This document shows, piece after piece, positions 33,603 to 43,900 of a stretch of DNA of 64,000 bases (position 1 is the stretch's first letter; every line of letters begins with the position of its first letter). The stretch lies in assembly GCA_963729995.1 (NCBI GenBank), contig CAVSPF010000003.1:248001-312000 (forward strand). The letters are read 5' to 3'. The stretch is from VRUE01 sp963729995 (GTDB lineage: Bacteria > Actinomycetota > Thermoleophilia > Solirubrobacterales > 70-9). The position numbers and the translations under genes were made by a program. Under the pieces are notes generated by a model. It worked only from the letters and a program-made list of their open reading frames with translations, was not told the DNA's origin and made no database searches.

Positions 33603-34151
33603 ATGAGCCGCTATCGCAGAGTCGCCGCGCCACTTCTCGCCGTGCTGGCGCTCGCCGTCGTCGCACTCGGCGTTTCCGCATGCGGCTACTCGAGCAATTC
33701 CAAGGATGTGTCGGAGGGCGAGCCCGTGAAGCTCGGTGAGCTTCAGTACAACGTGGTGTTCTCCCGCTACCTCAACCCGAACGACAGCGAGGACGCCGCC
33801 TACCTGGTCGGCCAGCCCCCGACGCCACCGGGCGTGTCCTACTTCGGCGTTTTCGTCGAAGTCCATAACGAAGACACGGCAGGGCATCCGCTGGCTCGCT
33901 CGTTGACGATCACCGACACCGAAAATCGGATCTTCAAGGCAATTCCCAGCGCAAGCCTCTATGCGCTGCCGCTCGGCGGCACCGTCGAAGCCGAAGAACA
34001 GGTGCCGGTGGTCGACTCGACCCCGCAGCAGGGGCCGATCGAGGGCTCATTGGTCCTCTTCCGGCTGCCGGCCTCGGTATCCGATGCGCGGCCGCTGACC
34101 CTCTCCATCCCGGGTCCGGAAGGACCGGCAAAGGTCACCCTCGACCTGTAA
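33603..34151 (+). CDS. Lipoprotein of unknown function
   Basis: The product is 182 residues from the ATG at 33603, although the frame is open upstream through the SRPBCC gene. A hydrophobic signal ends in the lipobox LGVSAC, followed by GYSSN. The mature part has VPVVDSTPQQGPIEGSLVLFRLPASV and a V(F)VEVHNEDTAGHPLA strand resembling DUF4352-type immunoglobulin-like lipoproteins. It is probably anchored on the outer face of the membrane. It starts 16 bases after the SRPBCC stop and ends seven bases from the convergent PBP gene. Confidence 0.75.
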   Translation: MSRYRRVAAPLLAVLALAVVALGVSACGYSSNSKDVSEGEPVKLGELQYNVVFSRYLNPNDSEDAAYLVGQPPTPPGVSYFGVFVEVHNEDTAGHPLARSLTITDTENRIFKAIPSASLYALPLGGTVEAEEQVPVVDSTPQQGPIEGSLVLFRLPASVSDARPLTLSIPGPEGPAKVTLDL

Positions 34152-34157
34152 AGGCGT

Positions 34158-35891
34158 TCAAAGGCCGGCCGAGAGAACCTGGGCCGCCGCCGGCGCGGCG
34201 ACTTCGCCACCGGCTGCTTCGGCTTCGATCAGCAGGACGCCGATCGCCAGCTTTGGGCGTTTGGCCGGGGCGAAGGCGGCGAACCAGGCGTCCTTCCTCT
34301 GGACCGGGTTCGGCGAGCTCTGCTGGCCTGGTTTCGGTCCCAGCTCGGCTGTCCCCGTCTTGCCGGCGACCTGAGCTCCCGGAATCGCAGCCGCGGTTCC
34401 GGTGCCTTCCGTCACCACGCCGATCATCAGCTCGGTCAGCTGACCGGCGATCCTCTTCGACATCACCCGGACCGGCCTTGCGTGGGGTCGCAGCTTGCGG
34501 TTGCGGACGATCGAGGTCGGCTCGCGCACCCCGCCACTGCCGATCGCCTGGGCCACGCTGGCCATCTCCAGTGGGGTCGCCAGGACTTCCCCCTGTCCGA
34601 TCGCACTGACTCCGAGGTCGAGTTCGCTGCCGATCGCGGTGGGGATGGTGGATTCATGGGGGTCTACGACCTTCAGGATGCGCGGCGCGTAGAGGGATGG
34701 CGGGGCGTTGAAGCCGAACCGCTCCGCCGTTGCAACCAGGGCTTCGTTTCCGATCTTCGGCCCAAGAGGGGCGAAGTCGGCATTGCACGACTCGGCGAAC
34801 GCCTGACGGAAGGTGCCCCCGCAGTACTCACCGTTGGCGTTGTTGATGAACCGGCCTCCGACGTTGACGCCGTTCACGATCGGGAATTCATCGTCAAGTG
34901 AGACGACATGCCTCTGAAGGGCCGCGGTCGTGGTGATCATCTTGAAGGTGGAGCCGGGAGGCTGCGGGGCGGAGAAGGCCTGGCCGGCGAGCGCCAGGAC
35001 GTCGCCGTTGCGCGCGTTGAGCACGACGATACCGCCGGCGCGGCCGGCCAGGGCCGATACGGCGGAGACCTGAAGGCCAGGGTCGATGGTCGTCTTCACC
35101 GGGACGCCCGGTTGGGGTTGGGACTGAGCGATGATCCTCGCCTGCCCTCCCGTGCGGGTGACGGCGAGAAGCGTGCCGCCGGGCTTGCCCGCAAGCCTCT
35201 GGTTGAAGGCCTGCTCCAGACCGCTGATTCCGACCGGCGTGTTGGGTGCGAACCCGCGCCGGGCGAGAAGCGCCATGTCTTCGCTGTCGGCCATTCCGAT
35301 TTCGCCGGTCACGTCGATTGCGGCGCCGCCAAGCGAATGTTCGCGGGCGGTCGCCGGTCCTGTGGCCAGCGGAGTGCCGTCCGCCGCGAGGATCGGCGCA
35401 CGCGGCGCCAGCTCGACCTGGCTCTCCAGGTGCTCGCCTCGAGCCAGCCCGGGGAACACCAGGCTCGGGTCCCAGGCGATGCCGCCTTCGGAAAAGGGGA
35501 TTGCCATCTCCGCCTGCACGCGCCCGAAGGCGACGGTGCCGGCGACGATCGGAACCGGGACCGCGGGGGCTCCTTCCACTGTCATGGCGCCTTGCGGCGG
35601 GCCGGGTTCCAGCGTCCGTAGCGTCGCCACCTCCGAGGCTTTGCGGTACGCCCTGGCGAACTGGGCTCTGCCGATGGATCGCTGTGAGGCAGGGCTCAGC
35701 TCCCGGTACATGGCGGCGAAGTCCCCTCGTCCCCACGCCTCGGTGAAACGCCTGGCGGCGTCTCTTTCGGGCGATGCAGGGATGCCCGCCCTGGCACCAA
35801 AGGCAAACGCTGTGACGGCGACAATCGTGAGGGGAAGCGTTCGGGTGATGAGACGGCGCCGCCGCGCCACCTCGGGAGGAAGGATTTTCAC
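34158..35891 (-). CDS. Class B penicillin-binding protein (transpeptidase) with MecA_N-like domain
   Basis: The product has 577 residues and a GTG start. One N-terminal membrane anchor lies at about 14-35. An NTF2/MecA_N-like domain follows (about 40-150: AARRFTEAWGRGDFAAMYRELSPAS), then a dimerisation segment, then the transpeptidase. Catalytic motifs are S314-T-F-K317, S368-C-N370 and K511-T-G513. It cross-links peptidoglycan outside the membrane. MecA_N-type proteins include low-affinity PBPs, but resistance cannot be read from sequence. TACCTT lies eight bases before the start. Confidence 0.9.
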   Translation of the reverse strand: MKILPPEVARRRRLITRTLPLTIVAVTAFAFGARAGIPASPERDAARRFTEAWGRGDFAAMYRELSPASQRSIGRAQFARAYRKASEVATLRTLEPGPPQGAMTVEGAPAVPVPIVAGTVAFGRVQAEMAIPFSEGGIAWDPSLVFPGLARGEHLESQVELAPRAPILAADGTPLATGPATAREHSLGGAAIDVTGEIGMADSEDMALLARRGFAPNTPVGISGLEQAFNQRLAGKPGGTLLAVTRTGGQARIIAQSQPQPGVPVKTTIDPGLQVSAVSALAGRAGGIVVLNARNGDVLALAGQAFSAPQPPGSTFKMITTTAALQRHVVSLDDEFPIVNGVNVGGRFINNANGEYCGGTFRQAFAESCNADFAPLGPKIGNEALVATAERFGFNAPPSLYAPRILKVVDPHESTIPTAIGSELDLGVSAIGQGEVLATPLEMASVAQAIGSGGVREPTSIVRNRKLRPHARPVRVMSKRIAGQLTELMIGVVTEGTGTAAAIPGAQVAGKTGTAELGPKPGQQSSPNPVQRKDAWFAAFAPAKRPKLAIGVLLIEAEAAGGEVAAPAAAQVLSAGL

Positions 35892-35932
35892 TGTGCGGAA
35901 AGGTAGTGGGCGGGCAGGTTGGTACCACTTCG

Positions 35933-37087
35933 TCAGCCGGTGCAGGGACCGGTGTCGACCGGCGTGAGCGCTCCGTGTAGGGCTGAGCGGACGATGTCGT
36001 CCGGGACGGCGTAGCCGCCCGGGGGGCCGGAGGTGGTTGCCGCGAAGACCGTGCCGAGCACGCGACCCTGGGGGTCGACGATGGGGCCGCCGGAGTTGCC
36101 GCTGCGAACGCTGCCGCGCAGGAAGGTGATCGTGCGTCGGATGGGCCCCCGGCCATATGCGTCCTCGCTGAGCACGGTGCGGGTGTCGCCAAGACGAGCG
36201 GGGGCGAGGGCGTAGGGCCCATTTTCCGGATAGCCGAGAACTGCTCCGCTCTCGCCGCGGTGTGGGTCGGGGGCGATCCGCAGGGCTGGAATGTCGGCTT
36301 CGATGCGGAGCAGCGCAAGGTCGTTGTGGGGGTCGTAGTGAATCGGCACCGCGTCAAGCGATGCGCCATCCTGGGTTGTGACCGTGGTGTCGTTCTCACC
36401 GGCGACGACGTGCGCATTGGTTACGACCACCCCGGGTCGGGCCACCCATCCCGAACCCTCGACACCGAGGCCGCAGGCTGTTCCGAGCACCCTGACCACC
36501 GAGCGGCCCGCCTGCAGCACGTTGGGATCGGACGCGATTGCGGCATTGGGCGGCGCCACGGGGGTGGACGGCGCCGCGATCGAGGGCGCAGGGTCCACGC
36601 GGTTGAGCGCGTTGAGCACCGGTCCCGAAGGCGGGAGCAGGTCATTGAGGCTGCGCAGGATCAGCGAGCGCTGCACGTCGCCTCGCAGCTGGGTGGTCCC
36701 CGGGGCGTGCAGGGCCACGGCGCCGAACACCCAGGCGAGTCCGAGGGCGACCGCGGCAACCAGGGCGCCGCCGCCGGCCCCGTCGACGACGTGCAGCCAC
36801 CTTCCTCGGATCAGCCGTGCCCGCAGTCCCAGCGCGACGCTCTCCAGCGTGACGGCGGCCAGCGCGCCGATGAGCAAAGCCCCAAGTGCGGCGAACAGCG
36901 GTGCGTACGGGGACCTTGGGCCCTGCGTCAGCAGCAGCGGCCCGATCCGGCTGCCGGCGAACGCTCCGGCCATGAACCCCGCCATGGTGAGGGCGCCGAC
37001 GATCAGGCCCTGGCGATACCCCCAGATGGCGAGCGCCACCGTGAAGGCGACGATGCCCCAGTCGAGAACGGTCACGGGGAAATACAA
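35933..37087 (-). CDS. marP: MarP-like membrane serine protease (CvpA-type membrane domain plus trypsin-like domain)
   Basis: The product is 384 residues from a TTG at 37087, or 380 from the GTG at 37075, which is equally plausible. Four membrane helices (about 10-128) form a CvpA-like domain. The periplasmic chymotrypsin-fold protease has H226 (TNAHVVAG), D256 (HNDLALL) and S332 (SGNSGGP). C205 and C382 occupy the positions of the regulatory disulfide known in Mycobacterium tuberculosis MarP, which supports acid/oxidative-stress resistance. It is divergent from an HxlR regulator 49 bases away. Confidence 0.87.
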   Translation of the reverse strand: MYFPVTVLDWGIVAFTVALAIWGYRQGLIVGALTMAGFMAGAFAGSRIGPLLLTQGPRSPYAPLFAALGALLIGALAAVTLESVALGLRARLIRGRWLHVVDGAGGGALVAAVALGLAWVFGAVALHAPGTTQLRGDVQRSLILRSLNDLLPPSGPVLNALNRVDPAPSIAAPSTPVAPPNAAIASDPNVLQAGRSVVRVLGTACGLGVEGSGWVARPGVVVTNAHVVAGENDTTVTTQDGASLDAVPIHYDPHNDLALLRIEADIPALRIAPDPHRGESGAVLGYPENGPYALAPARLGDTRTVLSEDAYGRGPIRRTITFLRGSVRSGNSGGPIVDPQGRVLGTVFAATTSGPPGGYAVPDDIVRSALHGALTPVDTGPCTG

Positions 37088-37103
37088 GCAGGCCGGCGCA
37101 TCA

Positions 37104-37118
37104 CTTACGTTCAGTAAG
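37104..37118. promoter_or_regulatory. Candidate HxlR operator CTTAC-N5-GTAAG
   Basis: This perfect 5-bp inverted repeat with a five-base spacer is centred in the 49-base spacer between divergent marP and the HxlR gene. It overlaps possible -10 hexamers (TACGTT, TAAGCT), so binding could repress the regulator and influence marP. Confidence 0.5.
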
Positions 37119-37136
37119 CTGAATCAAGTGGAGGCC

Positions 37137-37466
37137 ATGTCCACGACCGAGGATGCCACGGTTGTCTGTCCGCACTTCCATGCTGCGATTGAGCTGATCG
37201 GCAAGCGGTGGACCGGGGCGATTCTCTGCGCCCTGACCGAGGGGCCGCTGCGGTTCGGGGAGCTGGTGAAGGTTGTGCCGGGGCTCTCCGACCGGTTGCT
37301 CTCGCAACGGCTTCGGGAGCTGGAGGAAGAGGGCCTGGTGAAGAGAGACGTTGAACCCGGCTCGCCGGTGCGGGTGACCTACTCACTCACCGAGAGGGGC
37401 GCGGCGCTGCGGCCGGCCATAGCCGAGCTGGCGACCTGGGCGCGCCGCTGGAAGCGCGCCGGCTGA
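37137..37466 (+). CDS. HxlR-family transcriptional regulator
   Basis: The product is 109 residues from the ATG at 37137 (a GTG at 37128 is possible). The winged-helix signature is CPHFHAAIELIGKRWTGAILCALTEGPLRFGELVKVVPGLSDRLLSQRLRELEEEGLVKR. A conserved N-terminal cysteine, C11, matches the redox-sensing position of YodB/HypR-type members. It is a dimeric DNA-binding protein. The CTTAC-N5-GTAAG palindrome just upstream is a likely autoregulatory site that could also affect divergent marP. Confidence 0.88.
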   Translation: MSTTEDATVVCPHFHAAIELIGKRWTGAILCALTEGPLRFGELVKVVPGLSDRLLSQRLRELEEEGLVKRDVEPGSPVRVTYSLTERGAALRPAIAELATWARRWKRAG

Positions 37467-37494
37467 CGACCGGCAACGTTTGTCAGTCACGCCA

Positions 37495-40400
37495 TTAGCT
37501 GGTCGCGCCCGAGGTGGCGGTCGGTTCGGGTCCTGAGCAGGTGCGCCTCAGCGCCGGGCACCTCCGGCACAGCTCCCAACTGCGACGCTCGACAGCGGCA
37601 GCGGGGAACTCACCTTTGCCGATCCGCTCGATCGCCGTCGTGAGGCGGTGGCGGGAGGACTCCAGCTCGGCGGGGCCAAGGCTGTGGAAGTCTGGTTCGT
37701 CGGGACGCTCCAGGAAGACGTAGGCGACCTCGACCTCCGAGCACTGCCGCGACTCGGCCACCGCGAGGGCGTAGATCGCCCGTTGGACCTCGTAGCGAGC
37801 GGAATGCGCGCCCGTGCTCGAGCCGTCAAGACGATCCGTCTTGTAGTCGATGACCAGCGGCGCAGCGCCGTCACGCTCGACCAGCAGGTCGATTGAGCCG
37901 CGCACGACGGTGCCGGCGACGCCGAGCAACAGCGGCACCTCGGTGCGGGACGTCGCGCCGCTTGCCGTGACGCGCTCGCGCAGCAGGGCAGAGCCAAGCC
38001 AGCCGCGAATCGGCCCCAGCAGCTCCTCGCGCAGGCCCGCCGTCCCCGGATCAAGGCCCGCGGCGAGGGCGTGGCGGCTCACGAGACCGGCGGGCGGCTC
38101 CTGCCAGCCGTTGGCCTGGCTCCACTCGAGCAGGGCATGGGAGGCGCGCCCGTGGGCGGCGCCTTGCTCGCCGACCGACATCGCCGCTTCCCCGGTCCCG
38201 GTCCCGCCCGTGTCGGACCCCCTGCCGAAGCCGAAGATCCTCTCCATCTGGAACCTGTAGCTACAGGCCTCGTATTCGGAGATGGCCGAGTAGGAGAGAG
38301 GGCGGCGCGGCACCGCCCGCGCCCTTCGCTCCAGCAGGGGCGCCGGGCCGGCTCCGTTTGGTATCGCAGCGGCCGGCGACGGTCGCCTTGCGACCAGGTC
38401 GGCGATCCGCTCGGGCTGGTTGACGCGGACGGCAATCCGCGAGTGCTCGAAGGTCGCCTCCAGTCCTCGGCGCGGCTGCGGCGGGGGGATTGACACCAGC
38501 GAGTCCTTCTCGCGATCGACCCCGAGGCGCTCGACGATCCGCTCGATCACCGGAGTCGAGACCCTTGCGTCGCCTGCCCTCTCCCTCACCACACCGCTCA
38601 GGATCAGCCGGTCGCGGGCGCGGGTGGCGGCAACGTGGAAGAGCCGCAGGCCCTCCTCCGCGTCGCGCTGGTTGATCTCGTCGCGGAGCGCCGAATGGGC
38701 GTAGAGGTTGATCGAGCGGGCGCCGAGCCGGCGCAGCTGCATGCCAACCCGCCGATCGTTGCCGCGACCGAGAGTCAGCAGCGGCGACCAGGCGCCGGCC
38801 AGCAGGCTGCGGTCGAGGTGGGGGACCGCGACGACCCCGAACTCGAGGCCCTTGGCGCGGTGGATGCTCATGATCCGCACGCCGTCGTGGTCCTCGGCCG
38901 CGGTCGCCGCCGCCGACTCGTCGGCGGCCTCCTCGCGGAAGGCGAGGAAGTCGAGCAGCCCGCGCAGATCCCGTCCCTCGCGCGCCTCGAACTCCTCGGC
39001 GATCTGCATCAGCTTGCGCACATTGGCGAAGCGCGCCTCGCCGGCGGGCTTGAGCAGCACCGCCAGGTCGTAGCCGGTTGCCGTCACCGCCTGGTCGATC
39101 AGGTCGGCGAGGGGGAGGCGGGTGCCCTGCCGGCGCAGCTCCCCGATCGTCTCGGCGAAGCGCCGCAGCAGCGCCCGCTCCGGCTCGGGGATCTGCTCGA
39201 GACGCTCCGGGGCGTCGAGCTCGCTCTCCCGGATGCCCGTCGCCTGCTCGACCGCCGGCCAGGCGTGGCGGTCGTCTCCGGCGGCCGCCCGCAGCAGCCA
39301 CAGCGTGTCCGGCGTGACCGCGCAGGCGGGGGATGCAAGCGCTCCGAACAGAGCTTGGTCGTCGAGCGGGTTGGCGAGGACGGCAAGCAACGCGCATACA
39401 TCTGACACCTGCTGTTGGGACCAGTAGCCGCGCCCACCGACCACATAGGGCCGCAGCCCGACCCGGGTCAGTGAGTCCTCGTAGGCGTCGAGGTGGGTGA
39501 ACGCACGCAGCAGCACGACCATCTCCCCGCGGGGAACGCCGGCGTCGGCGAGGTTGCGCATCCGCCTGGCCAGGAAGCGCGCCTCGGCAAGGTAGTGGCT
39601 GGGGGTGCCCGCGTCGACCGCCGGCTCGAGATCGAGGTCCTCCCAACCCTTCCTGGGGGTGAGGAGAAGCTCGACCGCCGGTCCCTCCCCGCCGGCTGCC
39701 TCCTCCTGCGGCTGGGCGCCGACTCGGAGCGGCCGGTAGCCATCGCCGAGCAGGACGGCACCGAACGCGTTGACGGCGCCGATCACCTCCGGGCGTGAGC
39801 GGAAGTTTCCGCTCAGCTCGATTGCTTCGCCGTCAGGGTCGGCGCCGATCGCCTCTCGCTGCTCGCGGAAGACGTCAAGGTCTGCGTGGCGAAACCCGTA
39901 GATCGACTGCAGCACGTCGCCGACGACCATCAGCTTCGTGTCCGGTCCCCGCAGCGACTCGACCAGCCTCAGCTGCAGGCGGTTGGTGTCCTGGAACTCG
40001 TCGACCATCAGGTGGCTGAACCGCGATCGGTAGGTCTCGCCGATCGCGGCTTGCTCGAGCAGCGCGGCGGCGGACAGCTGCAGGTCCTCGAAGTCGATCC
40101 CGCCGCGGCGCTCCTTGACCGCCTCGAAGCGTGTGGCGAAGAGCTCCAACAGCTCGGCTGCGTGCTCGTAGGCCGTTCCCCCCTCTCCGGCCTCGGCGAC
40201 CCGCGCGATCGCCGCGTCCATAGCCTCCCGGTAGGCGACCATCGCCCTCGCCGAGCTGTCGGTGCGGAGCACCGCGATCTCGTCGAGCCCGATCCCCTCG
40301 CCGTGCTCGGCGAGCGTCGCCGCGGCCCGCTCGACCAAGGACCTCCCGATGCTCTTCTCGCCCAGCTCCGTGAACGTCTCCGTCGCCACCGACTGCGCCT

Positions 40401-40995
40401 CGCGGAGGGCTGCGGCGGCGTCCGGCTCGGGCGGCTCGGGAAGGCGTGGATTGCCGATGCCGCGGCTCCGCAGCTCCTCGTGGGCGCCGACGACCAGGTC
40501 CCGCAGGGCATCGATCCCGAACGCCGCCACGGTTTCCTCGCCCGTCTCCCCGCTATCGGCGAGGAATGCCTCCAGGGCGTCGTCAAATGCCTCGCGCGTC
40601 GCCCGGTCGGCCTCGGCCGCGTCGAGAACCCGAAAGCGGGGATCGACTCCCGCGGCGACCGGGTGGGTGGCGAGGAGCCGGTGGCAGAAGCCGTGGATCG
40701 TCGTGATCCACGCACTGCCGAGGCCTCCGAGCAACTCGCGCGCACGCTCCGAGCCGCCGTCCGCCCGCAGCGTCAACTGGGCGCGAATCCGCTGCCGCAG
40801 CTCGGCAGCGGCCTTGTCGGTGAAGGTGATCGCGAGAATCGCGTCCGGAGAGACGCCGCCGTCGCAGACCAGCCGGCAGTAGCGGCCGACCATCACGCCG
40901 GTCTTGCCGGCTCCCGCCCCCGCCTCCAGCAGCACCATCCTGGCATCAGCCTCGATCGCCGCGACCTGCTCCGGGGTCGGCTCCCGTGCGCTCAT
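37495..40995 (-). CDS. addA: AddA-like UvrD-family helicase with C-terminal RecB-type nuclease
   Basis: The product has 1166 residues. Walker A is AGAGAGKT at 25-32, and helicase motifs include ITFTDKAAAELR, HLMVDEFQDTN, GDVLQSIYGFRHAD and MSIHRAKGLEF. The C-terminal nuclease has SYSAISEYEACSYRF, GSIDLLVERD and VIDYKTD. Its final CxxCx6C triplet plus the cysteine of YEACSYRF is an arrangement associated with 4Fe-4S nucleases (AddB, AdnAB and Cas4). Known role: double-strand break resection. Its ATG overlaps the upstream partner by four bases. Confidence 0.88.
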   Translation of the reverse strand: MSAREPTPEQVAAIEADARMVLLEAGAGAGKTGVMVGRYCRLVCDGGVSPDAILAITFTDKAAAELRQRIRAQLTLRADGGSERARELLGGLGSAWITTIHGFCHRLLATHPVAAGVDPRFRVLDAAEADRATREAFDDALEAFLADSGETGEETVAAFGIDALRDLVVGAHEELRSRGIGNPRLPEPPEPDAAAALREAQSVATETFTELGEKSIGRSLVERAAATLAEHGEGIGLDEIAVLRTDSSARAMVAYREAMDAAIARVAEAGEGGTAYEHAAELLELFATRFEAVKERRGGIDFEDLQLSAAALLEQAAIGETYRSRFSHLMVDEFQDTNRLQLRLVESLRGPDTKLMVVGDVLQSIYGFRHADLDVFREQREAIGADPDGEAIELSGNFRSRPEVIGAVNAFGAVLLGDGYRPLRVGAQPQEEAAGGEGPAVELLLTPRKGWEDLDLEPAVDAGTPSHYLAEARFLARRMRNLADAGVPRGEMVVLLRAFTHLDAYEDSLTRVGLRPYVVGGRGYWSQQQVSDVCALLAVLANPLDDQALFGALASPACAVTPDTLWLLRAAAGDDRHAWPAVEQATGIRESELDAPERLEQIPEPERALLRRFAETIGELRRQGTRLPLADLIDQAVTATGYDLAVLLKPAGEARFANVRKLMQIAEEFEAREGRDLRGLLDFLAFREEAADESAAATAAEDHDGVRIMSIHRAKGLEFGVVAVPHLDRSLLAGAWSPLLTLGRGNDRRVGMQLRRLGARSINLYAHSALRDEINQRDAEEGLRLFHVAATRARDRLILSGVVRERAGDARVSTPVIERIVERLGVDREKDSLVSIPPPQPRRGLEATFEHSRIAVRVNQPERIADLVARRPSPAAAIPNGAGPAPLLERRARAVPRRPLSYSAISEYEACSYRFQMERIFGFGRGSDTGGTGTGEAAMSVGEQGAAHGRASHALLEWSQANGWQEPPAGLVSRHALAAGLDPGTAGLREELLGPIRGWLGSALLRERVTASGATSRTEVPLLLGVAGTVVRGSIDLLVERDGAAPLVIDYKTDRLDGSSTGAHSARYEVQRAIYALAVAESRQCSEVEVAYVFLERPDEPDFHSLGPAELESSRHRLTTAIERIGKGEFPAAAVERRSWELCRRCPALRRTCSGPEPTATSGATS

Positions 40996-43900
40996 CGCTC
41001 CTCCGACTCCCGGTCTTCCTCGGCGACGGGAGTCCGGTCGCGCCGACAGATCGACGCGAATTCGCAGTAGGACGGACAGATGTCGTGGTTTCGCAGTCCC
41101 GCGCGCGGGCCGGGGTCCCGCCGGATCTCTCCGTTTCGCATCCGGGCGACGATCCGGTTGGCGCGATCCCGTGCCTCGTCGAGCAGCTGCTCGAACTCCT
41201 CACGGGAGAGGATGTCGGTCCCGACCAGGTCATAGGAGGCCAGGTCTGCGGCCGCATCGTCGACGAGCAGGCCCCGAGGGCGCCTGTCCTTGGTGGCGCG
41301 AAGGGGGTGGTAGAGGGCGCCGCTCGGTGTCGCGCCCCAGCGCTCTGTCACAACCAGCAGATACAGCTGCAGCTGCAGCCTCGCCTCCTCCTCCAGCTTC
41401 TTCGCGGCCGGCGCCCTGCTCGCCACCTTGTAGTCGTGGACCAGCGCCCGCCCGTCCGGAGCGCGATCGGCACGGTCGATCGCCCCGTGGAGTCGCCAAC
41501 CGTCGATTTCGAGCGCGGGCTGCTCGCTGTCCTCGCCTTCGCCGAACTTTGCCTCGAGGAGCCAGGGCTCAAAGACACCGCCGCTACGCTTGGCCTCTTC
41601 GCTGAGGAAGCGGGCCAGCAGCCGTTCGACGCTTCGCCTGATCGTGCGCTCGGCCGGTCGCCCGCCGAGTCCCCGCTCGGCGGCCACCTCCGCGACCAGG
41701 TCACGGCCGCGTCCGATCCAGGCGCCCAGCGAGGACGGACGCGGCAGCGGTTCGCCCTCGGGCCCCTCCCGGTAGAGCCGCTCCAGCACCGCGTGCATAA
41801 GGCTGCCTTGGACGAGCGGGTCGGGCACCGGATCGAGCGGGCGTGGCCGCAGCTCGTGGTCGGCGAACCAGCGGTACGAGCAGACGTCGAATCCCTCGAG
41901 CGTCGTGCCGCCGTATGCGGAGACCGCTCGCAGGCTCTCGATCACCGCCGGATTGGTCAGCGGGCCGGGTTCCCGGGCGGCTTCCTCCGCGCGCCGCGCC
42001 GTCGCGAGGCGCGCTTCGATCCGGGCACGTGTCGCCGGCTCGGCTGCGGCGACGTCGAGCGGCCCGGTTGCGTCGGAGCCGCGCACGTGGGCGGCGACCG
42101 AGCGGGCCAGCTCGTCCTCGGACGGCGCTTCGCCGACGTGATGGACGACCTGTGTGAGGTCGCGCCCGTGGGTGATCGAATCCTCGACACGGTCGCGCGT
42201 CCCACCATCAGGCGGCGGGTCGAGCAACCGCCGCACCTCATCGAGCAGGGGCGAGCGGGCCTCCGCAACGCCGCTCTCGTCGCTGTCGCGGTAGGAGAGG
42301 AAGAGGTTCTTGCGGGGAAGAGAGAGGCAGGCATAGAAGAGGTAGCGCTCCTCCGCGTCGGTGTCGCGGCGCGGGTCGAGGCCAAGCGCGACGCGCTGTC
42401 TTTCGGAGAGAAACGGGTCGCCGCCCCCGCGGCGCGGGAACTCGCCGTCCTGCAGGGAGCCGATCACGACGTGGTCGAAGCGCCAGGCGCGCAGGCGTTG
42501 CGGATCAGCGATCCGCACCCTCCCCTCGGCCGGCCCGCTCCATGCCCGGAAGTTGAGTTCCTTCAGGAACGCGATCAGCTCGGCGGGGCCTGGGGCGATA
42601 TCACCCAGCTCGGCCAGCTCAGCCAGCGCGTTCGAGATCGTCGCCGCAGCCTGCAGCTCGGTTCCGTCGCCGGGGCCCGGGGGTGGGCCGTCGCGGTCAT
42701 CGTCGAGGAATCTTGCGGCCATTCGCCTCGCGGTCTCACCGACCTCGGCGCCCAGCAGGTCCGGTCCCGCCTCCCTGAGTCGGCGCAGGTCATAGGGGAG
42801 GTCCTCGTTGCGCTCCAGCCACAGCTCCAGCGCCTCGGCCGCGGTCTGGGCGCGGCGGCGGCGGATCGAGCGCTCGAGCCAATCCGTACTTCCTGTGCCG
42901 GCTCCCGCCGGACCGCGCAACCAGCGCAGGACATCGGTGGCGCGGCGGGTCCCGTGCTCGGCCTCCAGCAGGGCGAGCAGCGCCCCGCCGACCCCAGTCG
43001 AGGAGACGGGCAGCTCGGCCTCGAGCGCGACCGCGACGCCGTAGGACTCGAGCACCCTGGCCAGGAGGCGGCCGCGCCGCTCCGGGTCGCGGAGGGCGAT
43101 CGCGACGTCGCCCTCGCTGGCCCCGTCGTGGAGCAGGCGAGCGACCGCGGCGGCGATCCCCTCTGCCTCGCCGCGCTCGCCGGCTGAGCGGAGCAGCGTC
43201 AGCCCCTGGCCGGGCGCCTGCGGCTCGGCTTCGGCGCCACCGAAGCCGCGCTCGAGCCCGAACAGCAGCGGGTTGTCGGTGTTGCGGGGGTCGGCCGCGG
43301 TGCGTGTCTCCGCGTCGACCCCGATCCGGTCGCGCAGCGCCTCCAGCAGCCTGGCGCGGGCGGCCAGCGCCGAGTTCCCCTCCTCGAACGGGATCGCCAC
43401 GGTGACCACGGTACGAGCAGCGAGGGCCTCGATCAGCTCGAGCTGGTTGTGGGTGAGATCGTCGAACCCGTAGAGGAAGACCGGGCGCGCCGCCCAGAAC
43501 TCCCCCGAGCCGCGCAGCAGGGCGATCGCTTCGCGGGCGATCCCGTGAGAGTCCGTTCGGCCCAGGCGGTCGCGCACCTCGGTGTAGCCGGCAAACAGCG
43601 TCGCGATGTCGCTCAAGTAGGCCGAGTCCTCCAGCGTCCCCGCACCGGTTTCGACCGCTGTGGGATCGAGGCCCGCCGCCTGGAGCTCGTCGAGCAGCCG
43701 CATGAGAGCCCCGGCGAAGCCGGCGCGAGCGGCCGAGCGGCGCAGGGGCCCGAGGCGGGCTTGCCGCTCCTCGATCGCGACGGAGACCGTGCGCAGCCGC
43801 TGGGTCGCCGTCAACTCGGGTCCCGGCGGCGCGCCCGCCGCGGCCGTGACCGTCCTGAACAGGCCTGCGAAGGTCATCAGCGCGCCGCCCATGGTTGCGC

